Assembly: GCF_900149695.1 (NCBI RefSeq)
Contig: NZ_LT703003.1
Span: 1,364,001 to 1,428,000, forward strand
Length of the DNA stretch: 64,000 nucleotides
Direction of reading: 5' to 3'
Source of the DNA: Anderseniella sp. Alg231-50
GTDB taxonomy: Bacteria > Pseudomonadota > Alphaproteobacteria > Rhizobiales > Aestuariivirgaceae
Part shown: piece after piece, positions 8,363-17,883 of the stretch
Numbering within the stretch: position 1 is the stretch's first letter
Layout: every line of letters starts with the position of its first letter
Translations under genes and position numbers: made by a program
Notes under the pieces: generated by a model
The model's input: only the letters and a program-made list of their open reading frames with translations
Database searches by the model: none
Told to the model about the DNA's origin: nothing

Positions 8363-9226
8363 TCAAGATTTTCCGAGTGCGCGGTCGCGCGCAATGATGG
8401 CGGCACGCCGGGCCAATACGCCGGCAACATGAATGCGGAACTCCTTGGTGCCGCGCTTGTCGTCAATCGGACGGGCTGCGGCAGAGCAGGCAGCCGCGAG
8501 CGCATCCAGCGCCTCATCGTCGATCCTGGTGCCGATCAGTGCCTTGGCCGCCTTGGCGACCAGCAGGACGGTTGGTGCAATCGCCCCGAGAGAAACGCGC
8601 GCAGCTGTGCACACGCCCTTGGCATCCAGGGTCACGCAGATGCCTGCACCGGCCACGGCAATGTCCATTTCAGTGCGCGGGATAAAGCGCAGATAGGCAT
8701 CGCCGGTTCTGGCAGGTTTTGCCGGCAGCACAATGGCCTCGATGAGTTCGCCCTTTTTCAGGATTGTCTTGCCGGGGCTCTTGCAGATTTTCTCAACGGC
8801 CAACTTGCGCTTGCCTTTCGGTCCGCGGATCAATGCTTTCGCACCCGCTGCAATCATGGCAGGCACGCTGTCTGCGGCAGGTGAGGCATTGCACAGATTG
8901 CCGGCGATGGTGGCGCGGCCCTGCACTTGCGTCGATCCGATCAATGCGGCTGATTCAACCACGCCGGGCCAGGCTTTGGCGAGTGCCGCGTTTTCACTCA
9001 TTTCCGCCGACGATACCGCCGCGCCGATGGAGAAGCCCTTGCCGTCGCGCGCGATCTTGCACATCGGCGATATCCGCTTGATGTCTATGATGGTATCGGG
9101 CTCGGAAAAGCCTGACCGCATGCGAACCAGCAGATCGGTGCCGCCAGCAAGAATTTGCGTGCTGCCCTTGGAACCGGCCAGCAGTTTTACGGCATCTTTT
9201 ACAGTGGCCGGTGCGTGATATTGCAT
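8363..9226 (-). CDS. Molybdenum hydroxylase FAD-binding medium subunit
   Basis: A 287-residue flavoprotein of the CoxM/XdhB family that passes electrons from the FeS subunit to an acceptor. Both FAD-contact motifs are clear: AGGTDLL (27-33) and TIAGNLCNASPAADS (106-120). The C-terminal CO-dehydrogenase flavoprotein domain is complete. It is the first gene of the five-gene minus-strand operon, so the promoter should lie in the 9227-9573 gap, which also contains a palindromic repeat. Confidence 0.92.
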   Translation of the reverse strand: MQYHAPATVKDAVKLLAGSKGSTQILAGGTDLLVRMRSGFSEPDTIIDIKRISPMCKIARDGKGFSIGAAVSSAEMSENAALAKAWPGVVESAALIGSTQVQGRATIAGNLCNASPAADSVPAMIAAGAKALIRGPKGKRKLAVEKICKSPGKTILKKGELIEAIVLPAKPARTGDAYLRFIPRTEMDIAVAGAGICVTLDAKGVCTAARVSLGAIAPTVLLVAKAAKALIGTRIDDEALDALAAACSAAARPIDDKRGTKEFRIHVAGVLARRAAIIARDRALGKS

Positions 9227-9246
9227 CGGTAGTCTCCCTGAAATCT

Positions 9247-9352
9247 CTAGAGCAATATGGGTTCAACTCAACCCGTAAAATTGCTCTTGCACTTTGAAAG
9301 CGATCAGTTTCATGATTTTTGATTGTTTCAATCAAAAGTCATACTGATCTAG
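9247..9352. repeat. Interspersed CTAG-bounded palindromic repeat, copy A
   Basis: A 106-bp element begins and ends with CTAG. Internally it has a small hairpin (GGGTT...AACCC near 9258-9273) and a long imperfect hairpin running from GATCAGT (9302) to ACTGATC (9344-9350). A second 106-bp copy lies at 15705-15810, about 75% identical by hand alignment. It occupies the divergent gap between the molybdenum hydroxylase operon and fadJ. The rest of that gap, 9353-9573, shows no gene and must hold the fadJ promoter, which I could not place. Confidence 0.75.
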
Positions 9353-9573
9353 CCCCAGCCAAGCTACTCTATCAGCCGCATGTTAGTCGAGACCGTCCTG
9401 CGACAGGCTGTGTTGTCGAAACGGCATATCAGGTTTCCACATTGTGAAGGATTATGCCGGTCCCAGATGATTGCCAGCGCTGTTCCGGCTGACTAGGGTC
9501 ATCGCCTATCAGCAATAATCATTGTGCGGCATGGATGATGCCGGTTTCAGGTTTGTTTCCTCAAGGAGTTTCC

Positions 9574-11697
9574 ATGTCTTCACCCATTTCCTACTCGCAT
9601 GATGGCGCCATTGCCGTGATCACGGTGGACAACCCGCCGGTCAACGCTCTTTCGCAACCGGTCCGCGAAGGATTGAGCAAGGCGATCGCGCGGTTTGAAG
9701 GTGACAGCAAGGCGAAGGCCGCGGTGATTGTCGGGTCCGGGCGGACATTCTTTGCCGGTGCCGACATCAAGGAATTCGGCAAGCCCCTGGCGGCACCGGG
9801 GCTGCCCGGTGTGGTCAACGAGATCGAAGCGTGTTCAAAACCGGTCATCGCGGCGCTGCACGGTACGGCTCTTGGCGGCGGATTTGAAGTGGCACTTGGA
9901 TGCCACTACCGGGTGGCTGTCGCGTCAGCCAAGGTAGGCCTGCCGGAAGTCAATCTGGGTATCATTCCCGGTGCCGGCGGCACCCAGCGTACCCCCAGGC
10001 TGGCCGGTGTCGAGGCTGCCGCGGGCCTGATCACATCGGGCCGGCATGTCGGTGCGCAGGAAGCCCTTGATCTGGGCCTGATAGATGAAGTGTCCAATGA
10101 TACCGATCCGACCGCCGCCGGTGTCGCGTTTGCCGGACTGATCACCGGCAATGACATGGGGCCACGCCCGACCCGTGACCTGAATGACAAGCTCGACGAG
10201 GCGCGCAAGCAGGACGGCCTGTTTGACGGGCTCAGGGCAGCAGCGGCAAAAAAGGCGCGCGGCCAACTGTCCCCGCTGGTGTGCATTGACGCCATCGAGG
10301 CCGCGGTAACGGCCAAGGACTTTGATGCCGGTCTCGCCGAAGAGCGCAGGCTGTTCGATACGCTGATGGCGTCGGACCAGCGCGAAGCCCTGATCCATGC
10401 ATTCTTTGGCGAGCGGGCTGTCGGCAAAGTGCCGGAACTGGAAACCGGCAACCCGCGCGAGGTGGCCAGGGTCGGTGTCATAGGTGGCGGTACCATGGGG
10501 TCCGGCATCAGCATTGCGCTGCTGACCGCAGGCTACCACGTGACCATGGTTGAACGCGATGACGATGCCATTGCCGCCGGCAAAGCCAGGGTGGAAAAAA
10601 CCCTGGAAGGCGGTGTCGCACGGGGCAAGGTTTCCGGCGAACAGCGGGACCGGATGCTGGCGGACCAGTTTCACGGCACCACCAGCATGAATGCCCTGGC
10701 GCAGGTCGACCTGGTGATCGAGGCGGTGTTTGAAAGCATGGACGTCAAGAAGGATGTGTTTGGCCAGTTGGACAAGATCTGCAAGCCTGGCTGCGTGCTG
10801 GCGTCCAACACGTCTTATCTGGATGTCAACGAAATCGCGGCGATGACCGAACGGCCGCAGGACGTGATCGGCATGCATTTCTTCTCGCCGGCCAATATCA
10901 TGCGGCTGCTGGAAATCGTGGTGGCGGAGAAATCGGATCCGGATGTGGTGGCAACGGCGTTTGCGGTGGCCAAAAAGGCCAAAAAGGTGGGTATCCGGTC
11001 CGGCGTATGTGACGGCTTCATCGGCAACCGGGTGATGGGCAAGTATCTGCGCGTCGCCCAGATGCTGGTCGAAGACGGCGCCACGCCGTATGAGGTCGAT
11101 GAAGCCGTCGTCGGGTTTGGCTACCCCATGGGCCCGTTTTCCATGTCGGACCTTGCCGGCATGGACATTGGCTGGGCCACGCGCAAGCGCAAGGCGGCGA
11201 CACGTGATCCCAACGAGCGATATGCATCTGACTGGATGGACCGGATCTGCGAGCAGGGCCATTACGGCCAGAAGACCGGGCGGGGGACCTATACTTATCC
11301 GGAAGGCGCAAGAAAGGGTGAACACGAACCGGAAACGCTTAAGATTATCGAGGAAGTGCGCCGCGAAAAGGGCATCAATGCCCGCAACTTTACCGCAGAC
11401 GAAATCATGGAACGTTACATGGCGGCCATGATCAACGAAGGCGCCAAGGTTCTGGAAGAAGGCATTGCGCTGCGCCCCGTGGACATCGACATGGTGCAGC
11501 TGTTCGGCTACGGCCATCCGCGCTGGCGCGGCGGGCCGATGAAATATGCCGACATGCAGGGTCTCGACAAGATCTTAAGCTCGATCCGCAAGTTTGAAAG
11601 CGAAGACGCCTGGTTCTGGAAACCGGCGCAATTGCTGGTTGACCTTGTCGAAAGGGGCGAGACCTTCGACAGCCTGAACAAGAAGGAAATTTCGTGA
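9574..11697 (+). CDS. fadJ: Fatty-acid oxidation multifunctional protein: enoyl-CoA hydratase / 3-hydroxyacyl-CoA dehydrogenase
   Basis: The 707-residue product carries two steps of beta-oxidation. The N-terminal crotonase domain holds Glu105 (GGGFE) and Glu125 (GLPEVNLG), the two catalytic acids. From about residue 298 the NAD-binding dehydrogenase follows with GGGTMG (304-309) and the catalytic His in HFFSPA (435-440), then two C-terminal 3HCDH domains. I start at ATG 9574 because AGGAG lies at 9564-9568; an upstream in-frame ATG at 9535 would add 13 non-family residues. It is co-transcribed with a thiolase gene that overlaps its stop by one base. It could equally be named fadB; substrate chain length is unknown. 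Confidence 0.9.
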   Translation: MSSPISYSHDGAIAVITVDNPPVNALSQPVREGLSKAIARFEGDSKAKAAVIVGSGRTFFAGADIKEFGKPLAAPGLPGVVNEIEACSKPVIAALHGTALGGGFEVALGCHYRVAVASAKVGLPEVNLGIIPGAGGTQRTPRLAGVEAAAGLITSGRHVGAQEALDLGLIDEVSNDTDPTAAGVAFAGLITGNDMGPRPTRDLNDKLDEARKQDGLFDGLRAAAAKKARGQLSPLVCIDAIEAAVTAKDFDAGLAEERRLFDTLMASDQREALIHAFFGERAVGKVPELETGNPREVARVGVIGGGTMGSGISIALLTAGYHVTMVERDDDAIAAGKARVEKTLEGGVARGKVSGEQRDRMLADQFHGTTSMNALAQVDLVIEAVFESMDVKKDVFGQLDKICKPGCVLASNTSYLDVNEIAAMTERPQDVIGMHFFSPANIMRLLEIVVAEKSDPDVVATAFAVAKKAKKVGIRSGVCDGFIGNRVMGKYLRVAQMLVEDGATPYEVDEAVVGFGYPMGPFSMSDLAGMDIGWATRKRKAATRDPNERYASDWMDRICEQGHYGQKTGRGTYTYPEGARKGEHEPETLKIIEEVRREKGINARNFTADEIMERYMAAMINEGAKVLEEGIALRPVDIDMVQLFGYGHPRWRGGPMKYADMQGLDKILSSIRKFESEDAWFWKPAQLLVDLVERGETFDSLNKKEIS

Positions 11698-12878
11698 TGC
11701 GTGAAGCCGTTATTGTCTCCACCGCCCGCACGGCCATCGGCAAGGCGTTTCGCGGTTCGTTCAACATGACCCATGGCGCGACCATGGGCGGTGCTGCAGC
11801 GGCGGTTGCCATTGCGCGCTCCGGTGTCGATCCGGACATGATCGAGGACTGCATCATGGGATGCGGGTTTCCCGAAGGCGCGACCGGGTCCAACATTGCC
11901 CGCCAGATTGCGATACGGTCGGGCCTGCCGGTGACGGCATGCGGCATGACCATCAACCGGTTCTGTTCATCCGGGCTGCAGGCCCTGGCCCTGGCGGCAC
12001 ACCGGATTACCGAAGAAGCAACGCCGGCGGTTCTGGCGGGCGGGCTGGAATCCATTTCGCTGGTCCAGGATGCAGCCTCGCAGGGTGCTGCCCGCGAAGC
12101 CTGGCTTACGGAAAACAAGCCCGAACTCTACATGGCGATGATTGATACCGCCGATATCGTGGCGGACCGCTACGGCGTGTCGCGCGAGGCGCAGGACGAA
12201 TATGCGCTGGCCAGCCAGCAACGCACGGCAGACGCACAGGCAGCAGGCAGGTTTGCCGACGAGATCATCCCGGTTACCACCACAATGGGCATGAAGAACA
12301 AGGAAACCGGTGAAATAACCACGCATGAAGTGACTATTGAGGCGGACGAGTGCAACCGGCCGTCCACGACGCTGGAGGGTCTTGCCGGCCTGCAACCGGT
12401 GCGCGGTGAGGGTAAGTACATTACCGCCGGCAATGCTTCGCAGTTGTCCGACGGCGCGGCTTGCCTGGTGGTGATGGAAGCCAAGGAAGCCGAGCGCAAG
12501 GGCCTTGACCCGCTGGGCGCATTCAGGGGCTTTACGGTAGCCGGTTGCGAGCCGGATGAAATGGGCATCGGGCCGGTATTTGCTGTGCCCCGCCTGCTGG
12601 AGCGCACGGGCCACAAGATGGACGATATCGATCTGTGGGAGCTCAACGAGGCATTTGCGTCACAGGTCCTGTACAGCCGCGACACGCTGGGCATTCCGGA
12701 CGAAATCCTGAACGTCAATGGCGGGTCCATCGCCATCGGGCATCCGTACGGCATGACCGGCGCACGCCAGGTGGGCCATGTGCTGCTGGAAGGCAAGCGG
12801 CGCGGGGCCAAGAAGGCCGTCGTGACCATGTGCATCGGCGGTGGTCAGGGGGCGGCCGGGTTGATTGAGATTTTTTGA
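11697..12878 (+). CDS. fadA: Acetyl-CoA acyltransferase (thiolase)
   Basis: A 393-residue thiolase performing the last step of beta-oxidation. The nucleophile Cys90 lies in NRFCSSG, His349 in the GHP motif, and the second catalytic Cys379 in TMCIGGGQG. The start codon overlaps the fadJ stop (TGATG), with AAGGA nine bases upstream; GTG 11694 is an in-frame alternative. Gene order and coupling support a fadJ-fadA complex. A biosynthetic acetoacetyl-CoA thiolase is less likely in this context. Confidence 0.9.
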   Translation: MREAVIVSTARTAIGKAFRGSFNMTHGATMGGAAAAVAIARSGVDPDMIEDCIMGCGFPEGATGSNIARQIAIRSGLPVTACGMTINRFCSSGLQALALAAHRITEEATPAVLAGGLESISLVQDAASQGAAREAWLTENKPELYMAMIDTADIVADRYGVSREAQDEYALASQQRTADAQAAGRFADEIIPVTTTMGMKNKETGEITTHEVTIEADECNRPSTTLEGLAGLQPVRGEGKYITAGNASQLSDGAACLVVMEAKEAERKGLDPLGAFRGFTVAGCEPDEMGIGPVFAVPRLLERTGHKMDDIDLWELNEAFASQVLYSRDTLGIPDEILNVNGGSIAIGHPYGMTGARQVGHVLLEGKRRGAKKAVVTMCIGGGQGAAGLIEIF

Positions 12879-13092
12879 GGTAAAAACAGACCCTTATGCT
12901 GCGTGAGATTGGGCCCGGACGCGCGGCGAATTTGGTCAGCCCGGCGAAACGAAGGCCGAAACCGTCAGTACAAAATGTTTTTTTTGTGTTCGAAATGTGT
13001 TGGCAGAGGCTTTATCGATTAACCACGTTCGTGCTACCGTTAGGGTCAAGAATCAAATGCGGGCTTTTTTTTGGGGGCTAGGGGCTATTAAA

Positions 13093-14094
13093 ATGAAGAC
13101 TCTCTATTCATCAGCTATTGGCTGTATGGCTGTGGCATGTGTTGCCGTGACCGGCACTGCGAACGCGACCGACATGGACTATGAAAGAGCCATGGAACTT
13201 GCGATTTCCGGCGTGGTGGAATCCTGGAACGGATATACCTTCGTTGACGGTTACTCGCCCGCCAGTGGCGCTGCGGCAAACGTCTTGTCACATGACGATT
13301 ACCTGGTGTCCGGGACCAGTGGCCGGCTCAGCTTGCCGCTGGGTGACAGCCTCTCGATTCAGCAGGATGTTGACCTTGAGATCACAGGCAACGCCTACGA
13401 GGACGAGACCGGCAACAATTACATCTACTCCTACCAGATGGGCACCCATCTGAGTTTCCGCGATCCGGGCATGGGCCTCATTGGTGCCTTCGGCGGCTGG
13501 GGTGGTGGCAACACCGATGGCAATGGCGGCAACAATCAAAATCCCGACAGCGTGGAGTACTATTTTCTCGGTGGTGAAGTGCAGGGCTATCTTGAGGATC
13601 TCACCCTGTATGTTCAGGCCGGTTATCTTGATGGTGAACGTACCAACAATCAAAATCAGGACGACACCTTCCGCGACGCAGCCTTTGTACGCGGTGTCGC
13701 GCGCTGGTTCATGAGCGAAAGCTCGAGGCTGGAACTGGAATTGTCCTATGCCGACGGCGATGCGGATACCGAGCCCGACAGTCACACGGTCCTGGAGTGG
13801 GGTGTCCGCTATGACACGGTACTGGCCGGTCTGCCGATCATTGGTGACACACCAGTCTTCGTGAGATACCGAGGCGCCAGATTCGAGAATGAAGACACGC
13901 CCGGCAATCCCAATGGCGGCGGCGGCGGTGAAGCTGGTCAGGGTTCAACCGAGGAATATTTTGATCACACCATCATGGTCGGCACGCGCTGGTCATTCGG
14001 TGGCGACAACATGAAACAGTTCGACCGTGTCGGCGCGACGCTTGACCTGCCCAACTTCGGGCGCTGGGTGGCAAGCGGCGAAAACCTCGACTGA
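13093..14094 (+). CDS. Putative outer-membrane beta-barrel or secreted protein of unknown function
   Basis: A 333-residue protein with a clear signal peptide (MKTLYSSAIGCMAVACVAV, cleavage likely after TANA). The mature part alternates polar and hydrophobic residues in short strands and is rich in Gly, Asn, Asp and aromatics, as in small outer-membrane barrels; GTRWSFGG near the end resembles a barrel strand, but about 30 further residues follow it, so the protein does not end in a typical Phe. Two Gly/Asn loops (near GGGNTDGNGG and NPNGGGGG) could be surface-exposed. I do not recognise a family. The 5' leader contains two T8 runs (12978-12985 and 13065-13072). It ends just before a strong terminator. 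Confidence 0.6.
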   Translation: MKTLYSSAIGCMAVACVAVTGTANATDMDYERAMELAISGVVESWNGYTFVDGYSPASGAAANVLSHDDYLVSGTSGRLSLPLGDSLSIQQDVDLEITGNAYEDETGNNYIYSYQMGTHLSFRDPGMGLIGAFGGWGGGNTDGNGGNNQNPDSVEYYFLGGEVQGYLEDLTLYVQAGYLDGERTNNQNQDDTFRDAAFVRGVARWFMSESSRLELELSYADGDADTEPDSHTVLEWGVRYDTVLAGLPIIGDTPVFVRYRGARFENEDTPGNPNGGGGGEAGQGSTEEYFDHTIMVGTRWSFGGDNMKQFDRVGATLDLPNFGRWVASGENLD

Positions 14095-14121
14095 TACTGA
14101 TCTTGCAGATATTGCGAACCG

Positions 14122-14151
14122 AAAAGGCCTTCCGGATTGGAAGGCCTTTTT
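14122..14151 (+). terminator. Rho-independent terminator
   Basis: The arms AAGGCCTTCC and GGAAGGCCTT are complementary around a short GGATT-like loop, and the second arm runs into TTTTT. A run of A residues precedes the first arm, so the hairpin can also end transcription from the opposing acyl-CoA ligase gene that stops at 14174. It separates convergent genes. Confidence 0.9.
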
Positions 14152-14173
14152 GCGTCAGGGGCCAGTGTGGAAG

Positions 14174-15691
14174 TCAGCCTTCGCTGACTGCGGCCAGTTC
14201 GTCAGCGAAGACCGTTGCCAGTCTTGCCTTGAGTATCTTGCCGGACGGGGCTGCAGGCAGCTGATCCGAGATGATCCAGCGTGTCGGGTGCTTGTACGCC
14301 GCGAGCCGGTCTTTCAGGTGATCCTTCAATTGATCCGGCACCAGGCCACTTACGTTGAGTGGCTGGATGAAGGCCACAATGTCTTCATTGCCGTTGGCGC
14401 TGTGGCCGATTACGGCGGCCTGTACCACTTGCGGATGCTGGTTCAACGCTGCTTCCACTTCCAGCGGATAGACATTGAAACCCGATCGGATGATCAGTTC
14501 CTTGGCACGCCCGGTGATGTGCAGGTTGTTTTGGTCATCGAGATAGCCCAGGTCACCGGTTCGCAGCCAGCCATCGCGGCCAAGAACCTCATCGGTGGCG
14601 GCCTGGTTGCGATAGTAACCGGTCATGATGTTCGGGCCGTGAATGACTATTTCACCTATGCCATCCTGGCCGGGCCGTTCAATGCGGACTTCCTGGTCTG
14701 CCAGCATTCTGCCGACTGACGTGTCGGCCCGGGTGGCACCGGGTCGGGTTGCGGCAATACCGGCAGTCCCCTCGGTCATGCCGTAGCCGTTGAACAGCGG
14801 TAGTCCGAAGAACGCCTCCACCTTCTGCTTCCAGGCAAGGTCAAGCGGGGCGCCGCCGGACGATATGTACCTGAGGCGTTCCGCCTTGAGTTTTTCCAGA
14901 CCGCACTGGCTGGCGTGGGCCATCAGCAATGCGTGCATTTGTGGCACGGCCGGGAATATGGAGACCCGCGACTGCAGGGCGGCAAATGTCACTCCCGCAT
15001 CAAAGCGCGGCACCAGTTCAAGACGGGCACCCACCGCTAACCCGGCCATGAATGCCGATGACAGCCCGAACACATGGGTCAGGGGCAGCACCGCATATAT
15101 ATAATCGGCTGATGTGATTTCGCGATGCGATGCAGATGTCTGCCCGCCGTAGATCAGGTTGGCGTGGGTCAGCATGACACCTTTGGGATCGCCGGTGGTG
15201 CCGGTGGTGTACAGCAGGGTGGCAACCTGATCCGCATCTTCGCTACGGGGCTCAGCGGCGGTTCCCGGCTGAATTGCCAGCATGGCCGGCTCGGCCCCGA
15301 CTTTTATTTCGTGTCCGTCGGCTGTTTGTGCATGGTCGAGTGCTGCGTTGGACGCGGTATGAGTGAACACAGTGGCGGCCGGTTGTGCATGATCGCGGAT
15401 GCGGTCGATCTCAGTTGCCGACAGACGTGCATTCACCGGTACCGACCAGGCATCAAGCAGGCTTGCGGCAATCAGTCCGGTAGCGGCGCTGAACGAGTTC
15501 TCGGCCACCAGCATCACCCGATGACCCGGTCTGACGCCTGCTTTCCGCAACTCGTCGGCAAGGTTTCTTGCAGCGGCCAGCCAGTCGGCAAACGTGACAT
15601 CTCCGGTCTGGGCCGTGGTCAGGGCAATTGCGTCAGGCGCATGGGCAGCCTGATGTTCAAGCAGGTGGTGTATCCGTGAAAACGATGTCAT
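14174..15691 (-). CDS. AMP-dependent acyl-CoA synthetase/ligase
   Basis: A 505-residue ANL-superfamily enzyme that activates a carboxylic acid as acyl-AMP and transfers it to CoA. Motifs are in order: P-loop-like YTTGTTGDPKGVMLTH, NGYGMTEGTAG, RTGDLGYLDDQNN, the hinge GRAKELIIRSGFNVYP, and the catalytic Lys in PSGKILKARL near the C-terminus. The size and motifs fit a medium/long-chain or aromatic acid ligase; the substrate is not visible. It stands alone on the minus strand, facing the preceding gene across a bidirectional terminator, and is close to fadJ/fadA, so supplying acyl-CoA to them is plausible. The palindromic repeat copy B lies in its upstream region. Confidence 0.88.
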   Translation of the reverse strand: MTSFSRIHHLLEHQAAHAPDAIALTTAQTGDVTFADWLAAARNLADELRKAGVRPGHRVMLVAENSFSAATGLIAASLLDAWSVPVNARLSATEIDRIRDHAQPAATVFTHTASNAALDHAQTADGHEIKVGAEPAMLAIQPGTAAEPRSEDADQVATLLYTTGTTGDPKGVMLTHANLIYGGQTSASHREITSADYIYAVLPLTHVFGLSSAFMAGLAVGARLELVPRFDAGVTFAALQSRVSIFPAVPQMHALLMAHASQCGLEKLKAERLRYISSGGAPLDLAWKQKVEAFFGLPLFNGYGMTEGTAGIAATRPGATRADTSVGRMLADQEVRIERPGQDGIGEIVIHGPNIMTGYYRNQAATDEVLGRDGWLRTGDLGYLDDQNNLHITGRAKELIIRSGFNVYPLEVEAALNQHPQVVQAAVIGHSANGNEDIVAFIQPLNVSGLVPDQLKDHLKDRLAAYKHPTRWIISDQLPAAPSGKILKARLATVFADELAAVSEG

Positions 15692-15704
15692 CTTGCCATC
15701 CAGA

Positions 15705-15810
15705 CTAGAGCAACATCGGTTCAGTTGAACCTATAAAGTTGTCCCAAAATTTTGAACACGATCAGTTTTATTGTTTTTAACTGGTTCAATTGAAAATCAT
15801 ACTGATCTAG
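15705..15810. repeat. Interspersed CTAG-bounded palindromic repeat, copy B
   Basis: This 106-bp element is collinear with copy A at 9247-9352 without gaps. Several differences fall on paired arm positions: the short stem becomes GGTTCA/TGAACC instead of GGGTT/AACCC, which keeps pairing. It lies in the divergent gap between the acyl-CoA ligase and the aminotransferase gene. Confidence 0.75.
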
Positions 15811-15858
15811 ACGGCTGAGCGCTCGTCCGCCAGCCAGTAAAGCAAGGAGTTTCAGGTC

Positions 15859-16965
15859 ATGATGCGCCCACCCCTTTCATCTCTGGTGGCTGACTTGCCT
15901 TCAACCGTGCCGTTTGTCGGGCCGGAAGCGCAGGAACGGGCCCGCGGAGACGCATTCAAGGCCCGCATCGGCGCCAATGAAAGCGTGTTCGGACCGTCCG
16001 ACATGGTGGTTCAAGCCATGCAGGCAGAAGCAATGGAGGCCTGGAAATACTGTGATCCGGAAAGCCATGATCTCAAACAGGCGCTTGCCGCATGGCATGG
16101 TGTATCACCTGACAACATCCTGATAGGTGAAGGCATTGACGGCCTGTTCGGCGTTACTGCCAGGCTGTTCGTCGAACCGGGTGACAAGGTGGCGACCTCT
16201 ACCGGAGCATACCCGACATTCAACTATCAGGTTGCCGGCGCGGGCGGTGACATTGTCGCCACGGCCTATGTCGAGGACCGCGAGGATCCGGCCTCACTGC
16301 TGGCGCTGGCCAAGCGGGAAAATGCGAAGATGATCTACCTCGCCAACCCGGACAATCCCATGGGAACATGGTGGCGGGGCACCGAGATTGACGCGATGAT
16401 CAAGGACCTGCCGGAAGGGATCGTGTTGTGCCTGGATGAAGCATATGGCGAGTTTGCACCTGCCGGCACGATGCCGGACCTGGATGTTCACAACCCGCAG
16501 GTGCTGCGGTTCCGCACATTTTCAAAAGCCTATGGCATGGCGGGTTGCCGGATCGGCTACATCATCGGTGAAGCGGAAATCATCAAGGCGTTCGACAAGA
16601 TCCGTAACCACTTCGGTGTCAACCGGATTGCGCAGGCCGGTGCGCTGGCGGCGCTGGCGGACAATGACTGGCTGGAATCGGTGGTCATGCGGGTTCACAG
16701 TGCCCGTGACCGGATTACCCGGATTGCCCATGACAACGGGCTGGAGACACTGGCTTCTGCAACCAACTTCGTTGCGATCGACTGCGGCCGGGACGGGGCC
16801 TTTGCCAAGGCGGTCATGGAGGGGCTGCTGGCCCAGGGTGTGTTTGTGCGCATGCCCGGTGTGGAACCGCTCAACCGGTGCATTCGCGTATCAGCCGGAC
16901 GCGAAGATGATCTGGACTGTTTTGAATCGGCCTTGCCGGTGGCCCTTGCCGACGCCGGCAGATGA
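15859..16965 (+). CDS. PLP-dependent class I/II aminotransferase, histidinol-phosphate aminotransferase-like
   Basis: A 368-residue fold-type I aminotransferase. The PLP lysine is Lys223 in FSKAYGMAGCRIG, the ring-contacting Asp is Asp193 in CLDEAYGEF, and the Asn of NPDNPMGT lies at 163-167. This combination resembles the HisC-like group, but with no other his gene nearby its amino acid substrate is open. AAGGAG at 15844-15849 supports ATG 15859. The next gene, a metabolite exporter, overlaps it by 4 bp, so the pair may make or modify and then export an amino-acid-like compound. Confidence 0.83.
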   Translation: MMRPPLSSLVADLPSTVPFVGPEAQERARGDAFKARIGANESVFGPSDMVVQAMQAEAMEAWKYCDPESHDLKQALAAWHGVSPDNILIGEGIDGLFGVTARLFVEPGDKVATSTGAYPTFNYQVAGAGGDIVATAYVEDREDPASLLALAKRENAKMIYLANPDNPMGTWWRGTEIDAMIKDLPEGIVLCLDEAYGEFAPAGTMPDLDVHNPQVLRFRTFSKAYGMAGCRIGYIIGEAEIIKAFDKIRNHFGVNRIAQAGALAALADNDWLESVVMRVHSARDRITRIAHDNGLETLASATNFVAIDCGRDGAFAKAVMEGLLAQGVFVRMPGVEPLNRCIRVSAGREDDLDCFESALPVALADAGR

Positions 16966-17879
16966 CATCTGCAAACGATGATGCTGACCGGGCAAGCTTG
17001 CCCGTAGCTGTCTTGTTGCTGGTCGCGGGGCTGGCCACAGCCAGCCTGTCCGGCGCGTTCCTGAAACTGATGGCGGCAGAGCTGAATGTCGCGGTCATGA
17101 CATTCGGCCGTTATGCCGGGTACCTGGTCGTGTTGCTGCCGATCGCGGCTTGGCGGTACGGGCGCCAGGTGGTTGCACCGCCGGCGGCGGCAACCCAGTT
17201 CCTGCGGGCGACACTGATCCTGGGCGCCACGCTGAGTTTCGTGTTTTCCGTCCGCTACCTGCCTTTGGCCAATACCGTGGCCATACTCTACATCTATCCG
17301 TTCGTGGTGGCATTGCTGTCGCCGTGGCTGCTGGGAGAACGCGCAAGCCCGGCCATCTGGTTCGGGGTGGTGTGCGGATTTCTCGGCATCCTGATTGTCA
17401 TGCGGCCCGATTTGGGCGTGATCAATGTCGGTACGATTGCAGCGGTCGCCACCGGCGTGTTCTACGCGTTTCATATTATTGTCACCCGCAAGCTGGCCAA
17501 TGCGGCACCGGCCCTTGTTTCCAACACCTACATGGCGCTGGTGGCCATTGCGCTGATATCACCGCTGGCCTGGGCCTGGTGGCAGCCGGTGTCGCTCAAT
17601 CAGGCCGCCGTGCTGTTTGTCATGGGGGCGATCAACGCGGTGTCGCATCTGCTGATTATCAGCGCGTTTGCCCGTGCATCAGCACCTGCGCTGGCGCCGT
17701 TCACCTATACCGAAATTGTCGCTGCGGTTGGTTGGGGCCTGCTGTTTTTTGCCGACATACCGGACGCGATTACCTTTGTCGGCATTGCGGTGATCATCGC
17801 TTCCGGCGTCCTGGTATCGCAAAGCGGCAGTCTGGGCCGGTTGATCGCCCGGCGGCGCGGCGCAAGTGCAGGCGGCTAA
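16962..17879 (+). CDS. DMT-superfamily EamA-type transporter
   Basis: A 305-residue integral membrane protein with about ten hydrophobic segments arranged as two EamA repeats; the second begins around VGTIAAVATGVFYAFHIIV. Family members export amino acids, nucleobases or other small metabolites. It overlaps the aminotransferase gene by four bases (ATGA), so both should be translated together. The substrate cannot be read from the sequence. A short Arg-rich tail ends the protein on the cytoplasmic side. Confidence 0.85.
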   Translation: MTSANDDADRASLPVAVLLLVAGLATASLSGAFLKLMAAELNVAVMTFGRYAGYLVVLLPIAAWRYGRQVVAPPAAATQFLRATLILGATLSFVFSVRYLPLANTVAILYIYPFVVALLSPWLLGERASPAIWFGVVCGFLGILIVMRPDLGVINVGTIAAVATGVFYAFHIIVTRKLANAAPALVSNTYMALVAIALISPLAWAWWQPVSLNQAAVLFVMGAINAVSHLLIISAFARASAPALAPFTYTEIVAAVGWGLLFFADIPDAITFVGIAVIIASGVLVSQSGSLGRLIARRRGASAGG

Positions 17880-17883
17880 CCGC

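Noticed and set aside
5583-9226. Aerobic CO dehydrogenase (coxMSL)
   Set aside because: Subunit layout fits, but the catalytic subunit lacks the Cys-containing AYxCSFR loop of form I enzymes, so CO oxidation should not be annotated.
9925-11517. 530-codon open frame antisense to the fadJ gene
   Set aside because: It is fully antisense to a well-supported enzyme gene, has no SD or recognisable domain, and its His/Arg/Gly-rich composition is typical of the reverse frame of a GC-rich gene.
12896-13081. 61-codon open frame between fadA and the putative outer-membrane protein gene
   Set aside because: No SD and a mixed composition; it includes the T8 tracts and overlaps the likely leader of the next gene.
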